Notes: a model not told the origin generated them from the letters alone. Numbered from the stretch's first letter, positions 51,701 through 63,933 are shown. The stretch: 64,000 nt of DNA from Phorcus lineatus (GCA_921293015.1 OV121096.1:11039000-11102999), one strand, 5' to 3'. Numbers and translations are program-made.

Positions 51701-52147
51701 GTTCTCACGTTGAATATGTCAACATTCACAGAGTAACTGATTGATTTTTTTCTATCTGATAATTATCGGATACAAACGTTTTATCTTGTCTTTGCCATTG
51801 TCTCATCTCAAATCTGTAAGCTTAATAGTTGGTCAAACGTAGTTACAGAAGTTGTTAAAAATATTAAATATGTTATAGCAATGTCAAATTAGTTTTTGAA
51901 CGTCGCTTAAAAATGAAATCAATGAGTGATAGCTACGCACAACTTTCCAAGAATACGAGTCAGATATTTGTTTACATGAGTGATCGTGACTTGTCATCAA
52001 AATAAAGTTTCATTTGTGAATGTTTGATCTTTACATCTCTAATAGTAGCCAATTTGATTCCAAAGAAAACAAAGATTACCAAGTTTGAATTCCATCAGTA
52101 AGAAATCTCTCGTTTATTAAAAGATTAAACGTGTGGAAAATATAATA

Positions 52148-52298
52148 AACAACCAGCATCGAAAAACTCGGAATGAGGATCTGAAAACGATACACCCTGA
52201 AATACTCCTGATTTTGTTCGTGTGGTAATTTTACTCCAAAATTTTTATTTTTAAGGCGTGAATTACCCCTAAACCCCAAATAATTATCTGGAGTCCTG
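52148..52298 (-). mobile_element. hAT-like MITE fragment
   Basis: About 150 bases homologous in reverse to 39860-40000, ending taattatctggagtcctg at the terminal inverted repeat. The other end of the element is missing or too diverged to see. Confidence 0.6.
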
Positions 52299-52699
52299 CA
52301 GTCCTTTCACAAACAAAGCCAATTTCATGTCGAGAAAACTTCAAGCAAACAAAGAATTGCATCAAGTATGATCGCAGTGAATGATTGGCTGAATTTTGTT
52401 TGTAGTATTGATTGTCTTTCCAAACGATTCTGGAGTTGTTTGATGAGATCGTTTACATGAACATCTGATGCAAATGCTTGCTAAAACTAATTACGGTTTC
52501 AGCGGTTACTCTTTGTACCCCTATATCTAAACCACTGCGAAAAGTAGTGCATGGTGTAGGGGTATGCTACTGCTATGAAAAGGGAGGGTACATTTGCAAA
52601 ATCGAAGTCAATATCCTTTTGGAAAAGGAGTAATTCTTACTTTGGAACAACCCAATCAACACCTATTATCCATGGTAATGCCTACTAGTTTGCGTAAAG

Positions 52700-53470
52700 G
52701 AAGAAGTGTAGGAGAAGAATTGTGTGGAAGTCTCCACGCGAACGCTGCACTTAAATGGAATATGGTATATGATATTGTTGTGTGTTCATGTCGAACTTTA
52801 CATCACAAGTTCAGATGGGGGTATGAGGCAAATTTGTGTGAAAGTCTTCATATCGCACGGTACACTGTATTTTATGAAGAAACTAATACAGACTTATGTC
52901 ATGTCTATTATACTGTACCTTATGAAGCAAGTAATAAAAGAACAGAGACTAAACATGTGAAACTGAAAGTCATTTGTCACTGTATACTACGTAATATTGG
53001 AAATATTAGACACTTTATATGTGAAAGTCATCACGTCGCATGATACACTATTGATCATGGGGGAGGAATTAGGGTCGTATTGTGGGAAAGGCATCAAGTC
53101 AAAAATAAAACCGTACGTCTTGAGGGAAAGCATTAGGGACGTAATGTTTGAAGGATGAATGGTACTACGTACGTCTTGAGGGAAAGCATTAGGGACGTAA
53201 TGTTTAAAGGATGAATGGTACTACGTACGTCATGGAAGACGTATTGCTTGAGGTTTATGGAGGAAATGTTGAGACAAATACGTAACATGTAAAATTCATC
53301 ATGTCGCATGGTACACCGTACGTTATGTGGAATGTTTTTTTTATACGAGTTACGTAACACTGCAAAATTCTACTCTTAACGATATTGAGGCAAGTATTAC
53401 AGATTTATCATATGACCATGGCCATACGACGCGTTGCGGAAGTATTAGAAACCTAATGTTTGAGAGACAA
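52700..53470. repeat. Degenerate repeat region with an exact-type 56-bp duplication
   Basis: At 53113-53168 and 53169-53224 a 56-base unit starting gtacgtcttgagggaaagca is repeated with one difference. Around it, words such as tgaaagtc-tca-gtcgca-g-tacac recur near 52835, 53020 and 53290. The 149-codon open frame at 52594-53043 crosses this region; it has no recognised domain and repeats itself (CESLHIARYTVFY against ICESHHVA), so it is taken as non-coding repeat. Confidence 0.65.
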
Positions 53471-53872
53471 GAACACAGCTGGGTGGCGGATCGATAAGAC
53501 CCTCCAACAGGTCTGGCAGGTGTTAGAAGGATCAGTGATGGGATCTAATTGTATTAGCTTCCTGTGTTAGCTCCTCCAGAAATATCCATCCTTCCTTCCT
53601 CCTCTTACTCATTACTTTAGATGGATTTGTGTCCAAAATGTAATGGCTTCATACTTGACTAATACGTTTGTACGTAAAACTAAAAATAATGGAAGAGTAT
53701 GGTGAAACAGACAGACTTTGAGATGTGGTTAGCTCCCTCTATCAGTAATGGGTTATTTATGTGAAGATGTCAACTGTCAAGTCGGTATTATTCTCTCATT
53801 TATTTGAAATGTCACTGTCAATCAATCAGCCTTTATTTGCACTACAAAGCCACATTCCCTAAAGGACGTGTG

Positions 53873-54175
53873 TTGATAGTTGTGGTCAGCATACTGGCCT
53901 CTCACGCCAATGACCTGGGTTCGAATCCTGATGGAGGCACTAACCATTTATAACATGGACCTTGTGCTGTGTTTTGTCCTTAGGCAAGACACTTTCATTC
54001 ACGTTGCACTCAGTTTGCTGAGCCTTACAAATGGGTATCTGATTACGGGAATGTATGGACCTTTATGGTCGCGCAGACCCTTGATAGTTATCTTCGAAGT
54101 GCTATTCCTTCCTTTTGCTATAGCAGGACCAGTATTGTTATTATATGCAGAGCCGTGTTGACAAATAATAAAACG
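53873..54175 (+). mobile_element. tRNA-headed SINE
   Basis: Starts with a tRNA-like head: gtggtcagcatactggcctc resembles an A box region, and gggttcgaatcct at 53927-53939 is a good B box. It continues with ttaggcaagacactttcattcac and caaatgggtatctg, a conserved central domain found after tRNA heads in SINEs of many invertebrates. An A/T-rich end with aataataaaacg near 54165 may be its 3' tail. No target duplication seen, so the right border is approximate. Confidence 0.7.
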
Positions 54176-55815
54176 TTTCACTGTACACATAATGACACAA
54201 AAAATTTGCGTCTTATATCTCTGAATTTTCTCCCGTTTCACGAAAGTGTGTGTGCATTTCAGTAAGTATGAAATTTTATTAAACGGTATTTATTATACAG
54301 AATATTACACAATACGTCAAACATATGTTGTCAGATTCGATGATATCACATTGTCATTCCAATTGTCACGTTTGATTGATTTTACCTGTCAAATGTGTAA
54401 TAGATAGCACGGCTTTATTGTAGTGAATGTATACCTGTGTCTCATCCTTTACAGGTGAACATTGACGTATTGTTTTTGTAGAAAGGGAAGATCCTTGCAA
54501 ATGAAAATTGCTTAGGTTTTGAAAACTTAGGGATGAAATGAAAAATCGAATATCATACTGGTAATAGTTATTGAAACACAAATACACCTGCTACTATTCA
54601 ATGATGATTGAAAGTTAGTTGACCTACTTTAGTTGAGACCCTCACATTGAAATGATAACAGTCTGTTATGTACTTAAGAATCATCACCTCTATCTAAAAT
54701 CTAAAATACGATTTCATTAAAGTTTACCTTGAAGCGAACTCACGACACACCATTGTCAGGGGTTGGGCCGTGAGAATACGGATCCTATTATTTGGATTGG
54801 GTGCAATGTGTACTTAATTGTGGGCCATGAGTGAAATCAATTTTGACCATGCTGTTCATAATATTCTCCTTTCACTGCACTTCTTGCCGAAGGAAATCAT
54901 ACGAACGTTCTAATTACCTCCTAAAATACATCATCGTCGAGGATACCAGACTAAACTATTTTGATTAGCACATCAGGCTAAACTCAACGTTCTAAAGAAG
55001 ACAACTTAACTGGGAACAATTTGGGTATCTTAATTATTGTATTGGTTAACGTTTTCTATTTACGTCTTTAATTTGGAAACTGGGAAGCTTTCCAACTTTC
55101 AATGCGTCCTGTCAGTGGCATACTTTATTCCTGCCACATACACATATAACACGTGGATATATGCTAAAAGTGATCGAAATGCGCTGGGTTAAATTCCCTG
55201 CAGGTGCGTTATTGATACACCTGTCGTTATACATACTGTTTCGGAATAATTGTTCTGAAAAGTTACGATTTCTATTGATAAAAGTCTTGTTTTTATCAAG
55301 AAGAGCGTACGATTGTACCATCCAACTATGGTTATGATTATGAGTTAATAATATTGATAATTAATATCTCCATCCTCGAACCCTCTAGGGGAGGAGGTTC
55401 AGGGTGTTCCAATCCTCCTCCCCATTTGGAGATTTTTATAATCTTAAAACGACTGTAAAATTAGTGACCCCCGAGGGTCTACACCCCCTCTTTTTATCAA
55501 TAGGTTACACCGCCACTTTCAGAATTCCACTATCTAACCCGGAGCGATAGCAAGGTTCCCTCGAAGATGACCGAACTGACCACTCGCGTCCATAAGAGAA
55601 AGTTCGTAAGGTGGTTAACACGTGTGGATTGTGATGTGTTGATCCGAGAAGATTCAAGGTGTCCGGCTGACCTTTTTGTCTCTAACAGAATCCATTTGTC
55701 ATCACATTCCACAGGTCAAAGGTCGCAAACATTTGCTGAAGACCATGCTCCGAGTTTCAGTGACCGGTGAATACACATGTTTAGTGAATGACATACTACA
55801 ACGATAAGGACCATA

Positions 55816-56500
55816 TTCGATGAAGGTCATGGTTGATGGTTTTATGAAAGATCGGAATTTAATAGAAACGATTCAAGGTTTTCTTGTAATATCGTTTTTT
55901 AGTATTCACTATTGATTTTGTGGTTGTCCTTCGAATATTATCTTCTAATGCTCTTGGTTCACTTTTTTTGTAGGTTTAATAAGCTAGTTATAAACATTCC
56001 ACTACTTAAAAAAGAATATTAAATTATTTAAATCTTACTTACAAATAACATACAATATACAAGAATGAATAGGTACAAATAGAATGAACACCATAGTTGA
56101 TAGTTTATCATTGATCCTAATCTAATGCGAATAATCACATTATTTCGTTTGGGGTTTTAATTATCAATCTTATCCTACAAAAATACAATGAAACTTGGAA
56201 TGCTCTTAAGCTCTGATTCACTTTAAATCTAGGGCATTTAACAAGGTCTTATAAAGTTTAGACCGTTCCAGTAGCTGTTTATTTCATACTATTATGGTTT
56301 CGAATGAAGGTCATAGTTGTTGGTTTTAACATTGATCGGAATCTTATACATGTAACATCACTTTGGGTATACATTCTTAATTTTGACCTTCAAAGATGCA
56401 ATGGAACTTAAAATGCGTTAAGCTGTGTTTCACTTTTCATCTAGGATATAAAACAAGGTGAGAACCTTGGTTTTGATTATGGGTGATAATATAATCGACG
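55816..56500. repeat. Diverged tandem repeat, about 215-270 bp unit, three copies
   Basis: gaatgaaggtcat-gttg-tggtttta and gatcggaat at 55818 and 56302, with a weaker copy near 56085. Each is followed by a stretch like caa-gatgcaatggaactt-aatgc-ttaagct and a later tctagg--t--aacaaggt. Confidence 0.6.
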
Positions 56501-59500
56501 GGAAGTAAAACAAAAAGTTTATTCGGATAATAAACTGAAACCGTTTTCAATTTCCCATCCGTTTGAAACAATGGCTCAATGTGGGTTGTTTCTCTTTTGA
56601 AATATTTTCACACAAATAAATACTTTCGTGTTGCCAACAGAAGGGAAATTCCCTATTGATATCAAATTCTTTGGGAAATCAATAAAAACAAACTAGAAAA
56701 ACAAATTTATTTTAAATGTATGATTAGAAAATGAAAAGGGACAGCTATCAGATCGGAATAAGTATTTTCTAGTTTGGAATAGTATTTAACAGAATGACTG
56801 GGACTATGTCTACAAGTACACAGAGCAAAGGTCGCTGAAATGCCTCCGAGTTCCTCACACGATCCAAAGATAGCATCATACCAAATGTCAATACCGCGAA
56901 AAAAGAAATTGGAGCTAGTCGACCCGAAAACAGTGTTCATTACTACGGGAAGTGCGAGATGGGCAGTGTCTTGAAGCAGTCCCTTGGGCAGTTCTCGACA
57001 ATATCGTATTGATTCCTCCAGCCCCTTGGTCTGGCGCGTGTACTTGTGAAATAGGGCGTGAAAGGATCAATGGAGAAATAACAGTGAATGTGGACGACGG
57101 AAAATAATACGAAAGATACTCATCAAAGCGTTGTTAATTCTGGAATTATTGCTCGGGGGATTCAGACGAGGAAATCGTTAACGCTGGCAACAAAATCATC
57201 ACCGGAAGTTCTTTGGTGTGATTACTCGAATGCTGAGTAAAGGATCGAATTGTATTTGCTTCGATGAGACGATTGGAAGGTTTTCTCCTTCAGGTCGTTT
57301 GATAGAGAAATCATTTTGAACTTAATAAGTCACACGTCAATAAAACTAGCATCTATTGCTTTTAAAGATCTGATAGGTTGGTTTCAGCGGCATGCATTTA
57401 CTAACAATAGTTTTAAAGGAGACTTCAAGTAGGTTTAGGATTTTACATGAACACATGCTTGGAAAAGACTGAGGAACCTGTACGTCGAACGTAAGGATAG
57501 AAAGTCCATAAACTATTGTCCTTAGTTGACCTTCGACGTTCAACTATAGAATGTTTTCAAAGAAGAAAACACATGTATCACGTTGAACAAAATAGCGAAA
57601 GAAATTGTGACTTGTTTACCCTTATAAAAGGCGTTGGTACTTGATATCTTCTGAAGCTACTAACCTTGAAACAACATTTATTCATTTAGTTACTGAGGGC
57701 AAGAAGTCAAATATTTCTCTGGCGCGGTGAACAATCAATCCCTTGTGGTTCACAGAATCGCACAGTTTGATCGCAGAAATGACAAGTTTGTTCAGAATAG
57801 GCCTTGTCATGTAAATAAAAGTTTGGTGTTCGGAGTTTTGATGCGATCCTTTTCCCGGCGTTGTTAGTCCAAAAGGCCCTGTCTTGAGTTTTGACTTTGT
57901 GTTTACACTTTGTGTTTACAAGACGTGACGACGCTATGGCAGATATTACAAAGAAACTAAAATGTTTTACACGACGTTATTTCCTTTTCGTATAATAGGT
58001 CTTGAATAGAGGATTGCTTAGAACACATTATGGGTTGTTGAAACATTTTAAAATTTAGAAACAGGTGTTAATAGCCTAGTCGTTTTCCATTCACATTCAT
58101 ACGTATTTGAATTTTATTAGATCTATATTTGACGTTTTAATGCAATACATTATTGTTAGACTATTTCTTGAAAGACACCAAATACTCAACAACATCAACC
58201 ATCTAATAAGTTTTAACTTAGCATTTTCAAACCCATTTGTCTTGTAAGTGTATCTTAAACAAGTAAGACAACGATAATCTGATCAGATATAAATGGAATT
58301 TTCTTGTGTAGTGAAAAGATGCGACTTATATCCTTTCAAATTATTTGTTCTTCAAAAGCAAATTGATGTTATGTTCAGTTGAGGGTAACGACCTTTTCAT
58401 TACGTATTCAAAGAAAATTTCTTTATGAATCGGTTTTGTGTTGGTGAATTTTCAAAATTCCAGTGCCTCGAGTGTTTGCATTTGTAGAAAATCGGGAAAA
58501 TGAAAGGAAATAGGATGACTTTCTCAAATGTGTTCATTAGGCACAAACCAAACGAAATAAAAGTCTGGTGTTCGAATAAAGCCGCCAGATATATCTCAGC
58601 TGTGCTTAATAGAAGTAGATTAAATGCAGGATGCAACGGTAAACTGAATTTTGTTGTTTTACCACTTTACACTGTTGACCAAATTTGCTAAGATTTGTCA
58701 TTATAACCCCATCAGTGGTCAGGTCAATGGCATCATCACTATTTAAATCAACCAACAAACAGCGACTTCAGAAGGCCCTAGGATTAATAAAGGGGTAACC
58801 CGGAAAGATACCCGTATATGTGACGAGGAAATGGGACAGAACGAAGGATATCAGCTAGTCTTTAGAGCCTCCTGCTTAAATACAGGGTGATCGTTCAGGA
58901 CGGTTGTAACAAGGAAACATTTATATATTCATTCTTTTTGCAAGTAATTAGACACGAATTATAAACAAACATGCACAGGTCTAATATTCGCTGTCAAGGA
59001 GTTCTTTGGATCTTCTACTTTCAGTTTGTCCCAGCTGATATTTTCATTGCATAGCCACAATACTTTTGCAAACTTTCTTCCTGTAGTACACCGTAGTCTG
59101 TTTAAAATCGACCTTGCTCCGTGGAATAAAAGTCAAATACTTTTGAATTTACCGGGATTCGAACTCGTTCTGTCTAGGGCTTTTCTCTCTTCAGAGTCTG
59201 ACCGCAGCGGCGTTAAACAATAACTCACTTGCAGTAGTCACACCAGCCGCTATGATAACTATAAAGTCAATTTACAACGGCTTCAAACCGAACGTGAAGC
59301 ATCATTTTACGTCTAGTGAAACACTTATAACTTTCCGGATGTCAGGACAACTTAACTCCTTAAGACTTTACTGATTCCACTCGTGAAGCGGATATTAGCG
59401 ATGGCACATGATGTGTCCGAATTGTCTCATCATGTGATCTCTTGTTGCTAATTGAAGAACAATTACTAGGCTGGTGATAACATAACGTCGTTTATAACGT

Positions 59501-60780
59501 GGCATTCCGTAACCACATGCTTACCATTTTTGGATGGACATTTTACACGTTGAATGGTAGAGAAATGAGAGAAACGTTTATGGATTGGCAACGAATTATG
59601 GCAGAGAATGTCAACTATTTAATCAAGCAATTTAGTTGATAATTGACATCCTTGAAATTCCACATCGGAATGATAGTTTTTGACTGTGGTTGCATTACTG
59701 CCAAATCATCAAATCCTGCTGACTTAGCCATCTGACTCTGCAAAAGGTTACAATGGACATGTTTACTTTAAAGCCTTCATTGATTTCTGAAAATAATTCT
59801 TTATTTTATGTATGATATAAATAGTAGTTAATTATTAGTTTAGTATGTAAAGTATCATAAAATTGAGTTACATGAAAATTTCAAATTGTTGATTCTTATT
59901 TCGTTTTGATTCTTCAAAAAAATGATGTTGTAATACTATTCCTTATGAGAAAAGTTTTCATTTTCCTTTACGAAACATTTGATTGTTTCTGTATTTACGT
60001 AGATGATCTTTTATGAATACAGCTTATATATTTGACTTTTGCAAGTGATAGTTTTTGAAAATGTGTCGATTGTAGCATAATGTCACAGCACTATGGAATT
60101 CTCACGTAAGAAACATGTAACTAAAAGGTCAAGGTGAAGCAACGATGCAACAAAGCATATTGTTTTCCCCCAAAAAAATTTGTTTTGCACGTAACATCAA
60201 CAGTAAACAATTGCATAAGTTAAGAACCGGTATATAAGAATAGAGAACGTGAATGTTGTGGATGATTTAATAGGTGAATCCGATAAAATAGATATAAAAT
60301 ATATTAGTGATTATAATTTTAAGAATAATAAGATTTTATGTAGTCATCAACGTATCACAACACATTCTATTAGAAAAAGTAAAACTTGGATGCTCCTCTT
60401 CGTATTATTTTACCTGAAGATGTTTACATTTTAAATGTTTTCAAATTGGTAAAGATTAACAAACTCTTTGGTTGCATCCCGAAACGCTGTTTTCCTCAGT
60501 TCACAGAATTCAATTTCCAACATAAGAAAATGAAAATGTTAGCTTTCTTTATCTAAACCACGATGTATTATCCAAAACACTTGGTCAAATAGTTTTCATG
60601 CCACAGATTTGTAAGTCCTTCTTTATGACTGTGTATTGAATACGAGCCATTTATACAGCCTAGGTCCTCATTCAGTAACTCTGGATAAGGCTGCATACAT
60701 ACAATGAAAAGCCTGAAGACAAAAAATATTATTGATAAAAGAACAGTAGATTTAAAGAATAGTTATGGACTAAGTTTTAG
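56501..60780. other. Last part of intron 1, no supported genes
   Basis: AT-rich, with only short frames and the SINE remnant at 59145-59228. The final 70 bases before exon 2 hold an in-frame ATG at 60787. Confidence 0.5.
59145..59228 (-). mobile_element. tRNA-like SINE remnant with GCGGCGTTAAAC end
   Basis: On the minus strand gcggtcagactctg (A-box-like) and gagttcgaatccc (B box) are about 45 bases apart. On the plus strand the fragment ends accgcagcggcgttaaacaataactcact, the gastropod-type tail word. This suggests a rearranged or composite SINE. Short and partly decayed. Confidence 0.45.
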
Positions 60781-60849
60781 TCTAATATGATAGCATCGCT
60801 AAAGTTTTCTGGGACTATGATTGTACTCATGTCTACCATATTCTTCCAG

Positions 60850-61050
60850 CTCCTTGGAATGGCCATACTTGCTATCGGTATCTGGGTGCGAGTCGACCCT
60901 AACTTCAGCGAGTATATGGATAGGACGCTTGACCACAACCCAACGTATGTAGCTGCATATCTCTTCATCGTCGTCGGCTGTGTCATCGTCGTAATCGGCT
61001 TCTTCGGTTGCTGTGGCGCCATTAGAGAAAGCCAGTGTCTCCTCGGATTG
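60850..61050 (+). CDS. Tetraspanin, coding exon 2
   Basis: Encodes 67 residues (protein positions 23-89) in phase 0 at both ends. The acceptor is ttcttccag|CTC and the donor TTG|gtgagt. Order of parts: the rest of transmembrane segment 1 (LLGMAILAIGIW), the small extracellular loop (about VRVDPNFSEYMDRTLDHNPTY), transmembrane segment 2 (AAYLFIVVGCVIVVIGFFG), and the short inner loop with GCCGAIRESQCLLGL. The G-C-C-G-A-x-x-E-S-Q-C-x-L-G-L pattern in the inner loop is diagnostic for tetraspanins, and its cysteines are usual palmitoylation sites. The polar residues that tetraspanins often carry in their membrane helices are not obvious here. An open frame continues 5' of the acceptor to an ATG at 60787 and is treated separately as a possible alternative start. 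Confidence 0.95.
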
Positions 61051-61370
61051 GTGAGTATAATACATTCTTAGCAAACAATATTTAAAGAACATTGTTTACA
61101 ATGGTAGACATATTATAACATTCAGCTCACTTCTAACAATATCATATTTTTAGATATAGTTTTATTGGTATTTTGCTCCCCAGTCAAAGGGAGATAATCG
61201 AACACGTAGTTTAGGCTCATCCTCGAGGCGTTATAGAAACGTGAATTAGATTCAATTTATTCGGAATGTATTCATGTAAAATAAAACTATCACTTTCCAA
61301 AATGACCTCGTACAACCATCAGTGTAAAATTGATTATTTTGTTTTAATATGCTCATTTTTTAATTTTCAG

Positions 61371-61445
61371 TTCTTCATTAGCCTTTTCGTCATCTTTGCT
61401 GTTCTGCTCGGCGCTGGAATCTACTGTGTCGTTGAGAAAGATAGT
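61371..61445 (+). CDS. Tetraspanin, coding exon 3
   Basis: A 75-nt exon, 25 residues (protein positions 90-114), phase 0 at both ends: acceptor ttaattttcag|TTC, donor AGT|gtcagt. It encodes transmembrane segment 3 (FFISLFVIFAVLLGAGIYC) and VVEKDS, the start of the large extracellular loop. A 75-nt exon covering transmembrane segment 3 is a recurrent feature of animal tetraspanin genes. The charged EKD just outside the membrane corresponds to the HKD/KDE-type residues at this place in CD9 relatives. The donor is gtcagt rather than gtaagt, which is weaker but normal. Intron 2 before it is only 320 bp. Confidence 0.92.
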
Positions 61446-62224
61446 GTCAGTATACTTTTCTACTTTCAATATAATTCATAGTGGAATGTAAACGTATCAT
61501 GCTCAAAGGAGGAGTATTCATTATCAAAATAAAATAGCTTTATACCCGAATAATTTTACTTCTTACTAAATAAGAAGACGTGTCACTTTCTCGATTGAGA
61601 GTCTGAATTAGATACCTCAAAAGAGGTATGTTCTTTTACATCGGAGTCTGCAGTTAAATATTCAAAAGCTGTATTTTATTTACAAATGCCTTGTTTGGTG
61701 ACTTAAATATTGCTGTATTTTATATACCAATGTCCTGTTCAATGACCGCATAAAAAATGGTCATTGTTGTGTGATCACACATCATTAGCAACAAATTTTC
61801 TGTTGTATAATGATTAGGGCTGAGTATTGCACCAATTTCGTATTGCTATATTGCGATATACAGCCCATGAACATTACTGCAATTCATTGAATGAACTCTA
61901 CCTTCAACTTCTTTATGCATTAAATTTTGCCTTCAGATCTTTCGAAAAAGAGACCATTACTTTTTTTTATGAGTTTGTAAGTAAATGTTGATAACATATG
62001 GAAACTTTCTACTAAGATTTTTAATACAACCGAAAGCGTAGTCTTTTCTTACAAGTTATCAAATTAGAACAAGGTTTCTAAATAAATTTGACTTGCAATT
62101 TGTTGGTGCGATATCTTGGTGTATTGTATTGCACAATCTGTACCGCAAAACATTGGTATTGAGGAAATGTTGCACATCCCTAATATAAATATATAAATAA
62201 CAATGCCTTGATTTTTGTCTGCAG

Positions 62225-62326
62225 ATAAAGAACGTGGTGGGTAACTACGTACAGAAAACGGTTGATCGCTACCATAGCTCGGAACACTCGGACGCAAAGG
62301 AAGCCATGGACCACATGCAAAGAAAT
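62225..62326 (+). CDS. Tetraspanin, coding exon 4
   Basis: A 102-nt exon of 34 residues (protein positions 115-148), phase 0: acceptor tttgtctgcag|ATA, donor AAT|gtacgg. It encodes the constant helical part of the large extracellular loop (IKNVVGNYVQKTVDRY...AMDHMQRN), the A and B helices that form the dimer face in this family. The sequence before the next exon, AMDHMQRN, lines up with the I/L-x-x-x-Q-x-x-L stretch that leads into the CCG motif. The donor gtacgg is weak. Reading through it would reach a stop within a few codons, so splicing is needed. Confidence 0.88.
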
Positions 62327-62599
62327 GTACGGATAATATCCTTCGCTCATCCGACATTTTGAAAATGTGACACTATGTAAATGTATCGAACAAGCAGGGA
62401 ATATGTGTCATTTCCTTTAAAAAATGCAAACTTATTTTTTTGGGATTCAAGAATAAGTTTTGTTTGATACGCTTTCCACGAAATTTGACCATATCTCTGA
62501 TATCTCATTTGTCTGTTCATGGGAAATGACATTATTGAAATATGTCCATCAAAGTAAGTAATTCCATGATAAAACATCCAGAAGTTTAAATGTCAAAAG

Positions 62600-62960
62600 G
62601 AAATACTTACTATTTCTTAGCTCTTGAGACCTGAAAGACAAAGCTTGATGGGTTTGAGGCATGGCCCGTCATCCGTCGTCCGTAAACTTTCACATTTTCG
62701 GAGTCTCTTAAAAAAGGGTTGCAGCCTTAAAGCGGATATTTTGTGGGAATGCACTTTTGACTTTTGTAGTTTTGGGATTGACGATATCAAATATGGGTGT
62801 GACAGGCACTTTACCTAAAATCTTAAAAATCTTCTTCTCAAGAACCAATTTGCACATAAGGGTGAAATTTTAAGAGTAACAGGCCAGCCCAAAATCTTCT
62901 GTCGTCTACCAGTCATGCTCGGGGTCTAAAATTTTGAGAATGTAATCTTTGTAGGATTAA
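62600..62960 (+). repeat. Interspersed repeat in tetraspanin intron 4
   Basis: Contains cgtcatccgtcgtccgtaaactttcac and cttcttctcaagaacca, words that I know from a dispersed repeat found in several marine invertebrate genomes. No terminal structure or target duplication could be fixed. The family call is from memory of its sequence style and is uncertain. Confidence 0.4.
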
Positions 62961-63225
62961 GACAAAAATGTGTAAATGTCATCGTCCTTTTGCAAATGAA
63001 TAGTATGAATCATAGTGTTGAACATCAAGAGTACAAAGGCTGATGAGCTACAGAGCCCATGTTTCTTTTTATTTTTTATGAAAACACTAGTAACAGATCT
63101 CAATTATATAGATATCTATAAACGATGTGAAGAATTTAATTGATTGACTTGATAGGTTAGTGTTATTTGCGTGATAGTCTATAAAATTATTTTTGGTTGA
63201 TGTCACACATGATTTTATTTTCCAG

Positions 63226-63315
63226 TTGAATTGTTGCGGAGCCAGGACAGGCGCTGACGACTACGGCAGTCCAAGTCAAGTGCCTGAGACCTGTACCGCA
63301 GCGAACTGGGATGAC
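63226..63315 (+). CDS. Tetraspanin, coding exon 5 (CCG motif)
   Basis: A 90-nt exon of 30 residues (protein positions 149-178), phase 0: acceptor gattttattttccag|TTG, donor GAC|gtacgt. It begins LNCCGARTGADDYG, the invariant CCG motif of the tetraspanin large loop. It continues to ETCTAANWDD, whose cysteine may be the partner in the P-x-x-C position. The variable partner-binding segment is short, as in CD9/CD81. The remaining loop cysteine(s), transmembrane segment 4 and the C-terminus must lie past the right edge of the window, so the gene is partial here. Intron 5 carries a TTAA-flanked MITE (63352-63933). Confidence 0.92.
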
Positions 63316-63351
63316 GTACGTAGAAATCTCTTTAACGCATAGGCCTTAGCG

Positions 63352-63933
63352 TTAAAGGCACTAGCTCACGCCGATATTTCGTTGATATAACGAGTGTACA
63401 GATACTGCATACCTTATCGATATTCACGGTACACACTCAGCTAATTTACCTCGTTAGTTATTTAGAAAATATATACGTGTTCAGGTTATAAAGTTTAGTC
63501 TAAAAGACCGAATGTATTTCATGCAATGTCGGAAATATTTAGATTTACTTACAACCAGAAAAGCAAAAATGGCAGCCACTTTGATTTATTCATTAACAAT
63601 AATACTATCATGTTATCAAGTCGTTGATTTACAAGATTGCTTGTATTATCTATATTTCATCATTTGTTCTCAGTTTAGAGGTTAATTCAAAAGCTGCATT
63701 CATCATTGGTTCATTCGTTTTAAACTGTCCATATTCTTTTCGTTTTGTGCACAACTGATGCTATCTTTATATCTGTAAACCGACAGAGGCCGAGTGAACA
63801 CTTTCATTGTTGATGGTTGATGAACAGGTGAATTGTAAAGAATGAAAAGTATTTCATTGCATCGAAAGATAACTAAAGTGAATGCCTTAAAATTTCCAGT
63901 TTGAACCGAAAAAGCGTGCTAAAGTGCCTTTAA
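63352..63933. mobile_element. TTAA-flanked MITE in tetraspanin intron 5
   Basis: About 582 bases. Left end TTAAAGGCACTAGCTCACGC; right end GCGTGCTAAAGTGCCTTTAA, an imperfect terminal inverted repeat. TTAA is present at both outer borders (63352-63355, 63930-63933). The interior carries gcaaaaatggcagcc, again YY1-like. It sits 37 bases after the exon 5 donor and 55 bases before the candidate exon 6, so it makes up nearly the whole intron. Confidence 0.75.

Larger units (their letters stand above)
15234..60849 (+). other. Intron 1 of the tetraspanin gene (about 45.6 kb)
   Basis: Bounded by TGG|gtaagt at 15234 and ttcttccag| at 60849. It separates the first 22 residues from the rest of the protein. 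Long first introns are common in animal tetraspanin genes and usually hold regulatory sequence. No second gene with recognisable domains was found inside. Its contents are mostly repeats and mobile elements, listed separately, within AT-rich sequence without an obvious coding signal. The alternative reading, two separate tetraspanin fragments rather than one gene, is unlikely because the exon 1 and exon 2 halves of transmembrane segment 1 join seamlessly in phase. Confidence 0.75.

Noticed and set aside
52594..53043. 149-codon plus-strand open frame
   Set aside because: Lies in a degenerate tandem repeat, repeats itself internally, has no known domain and no splice context.
60777..61092. Minus-strand open frames opposite tetraspanin exon 2
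   Set aside because: Shadows of the coding exon on the other strand.
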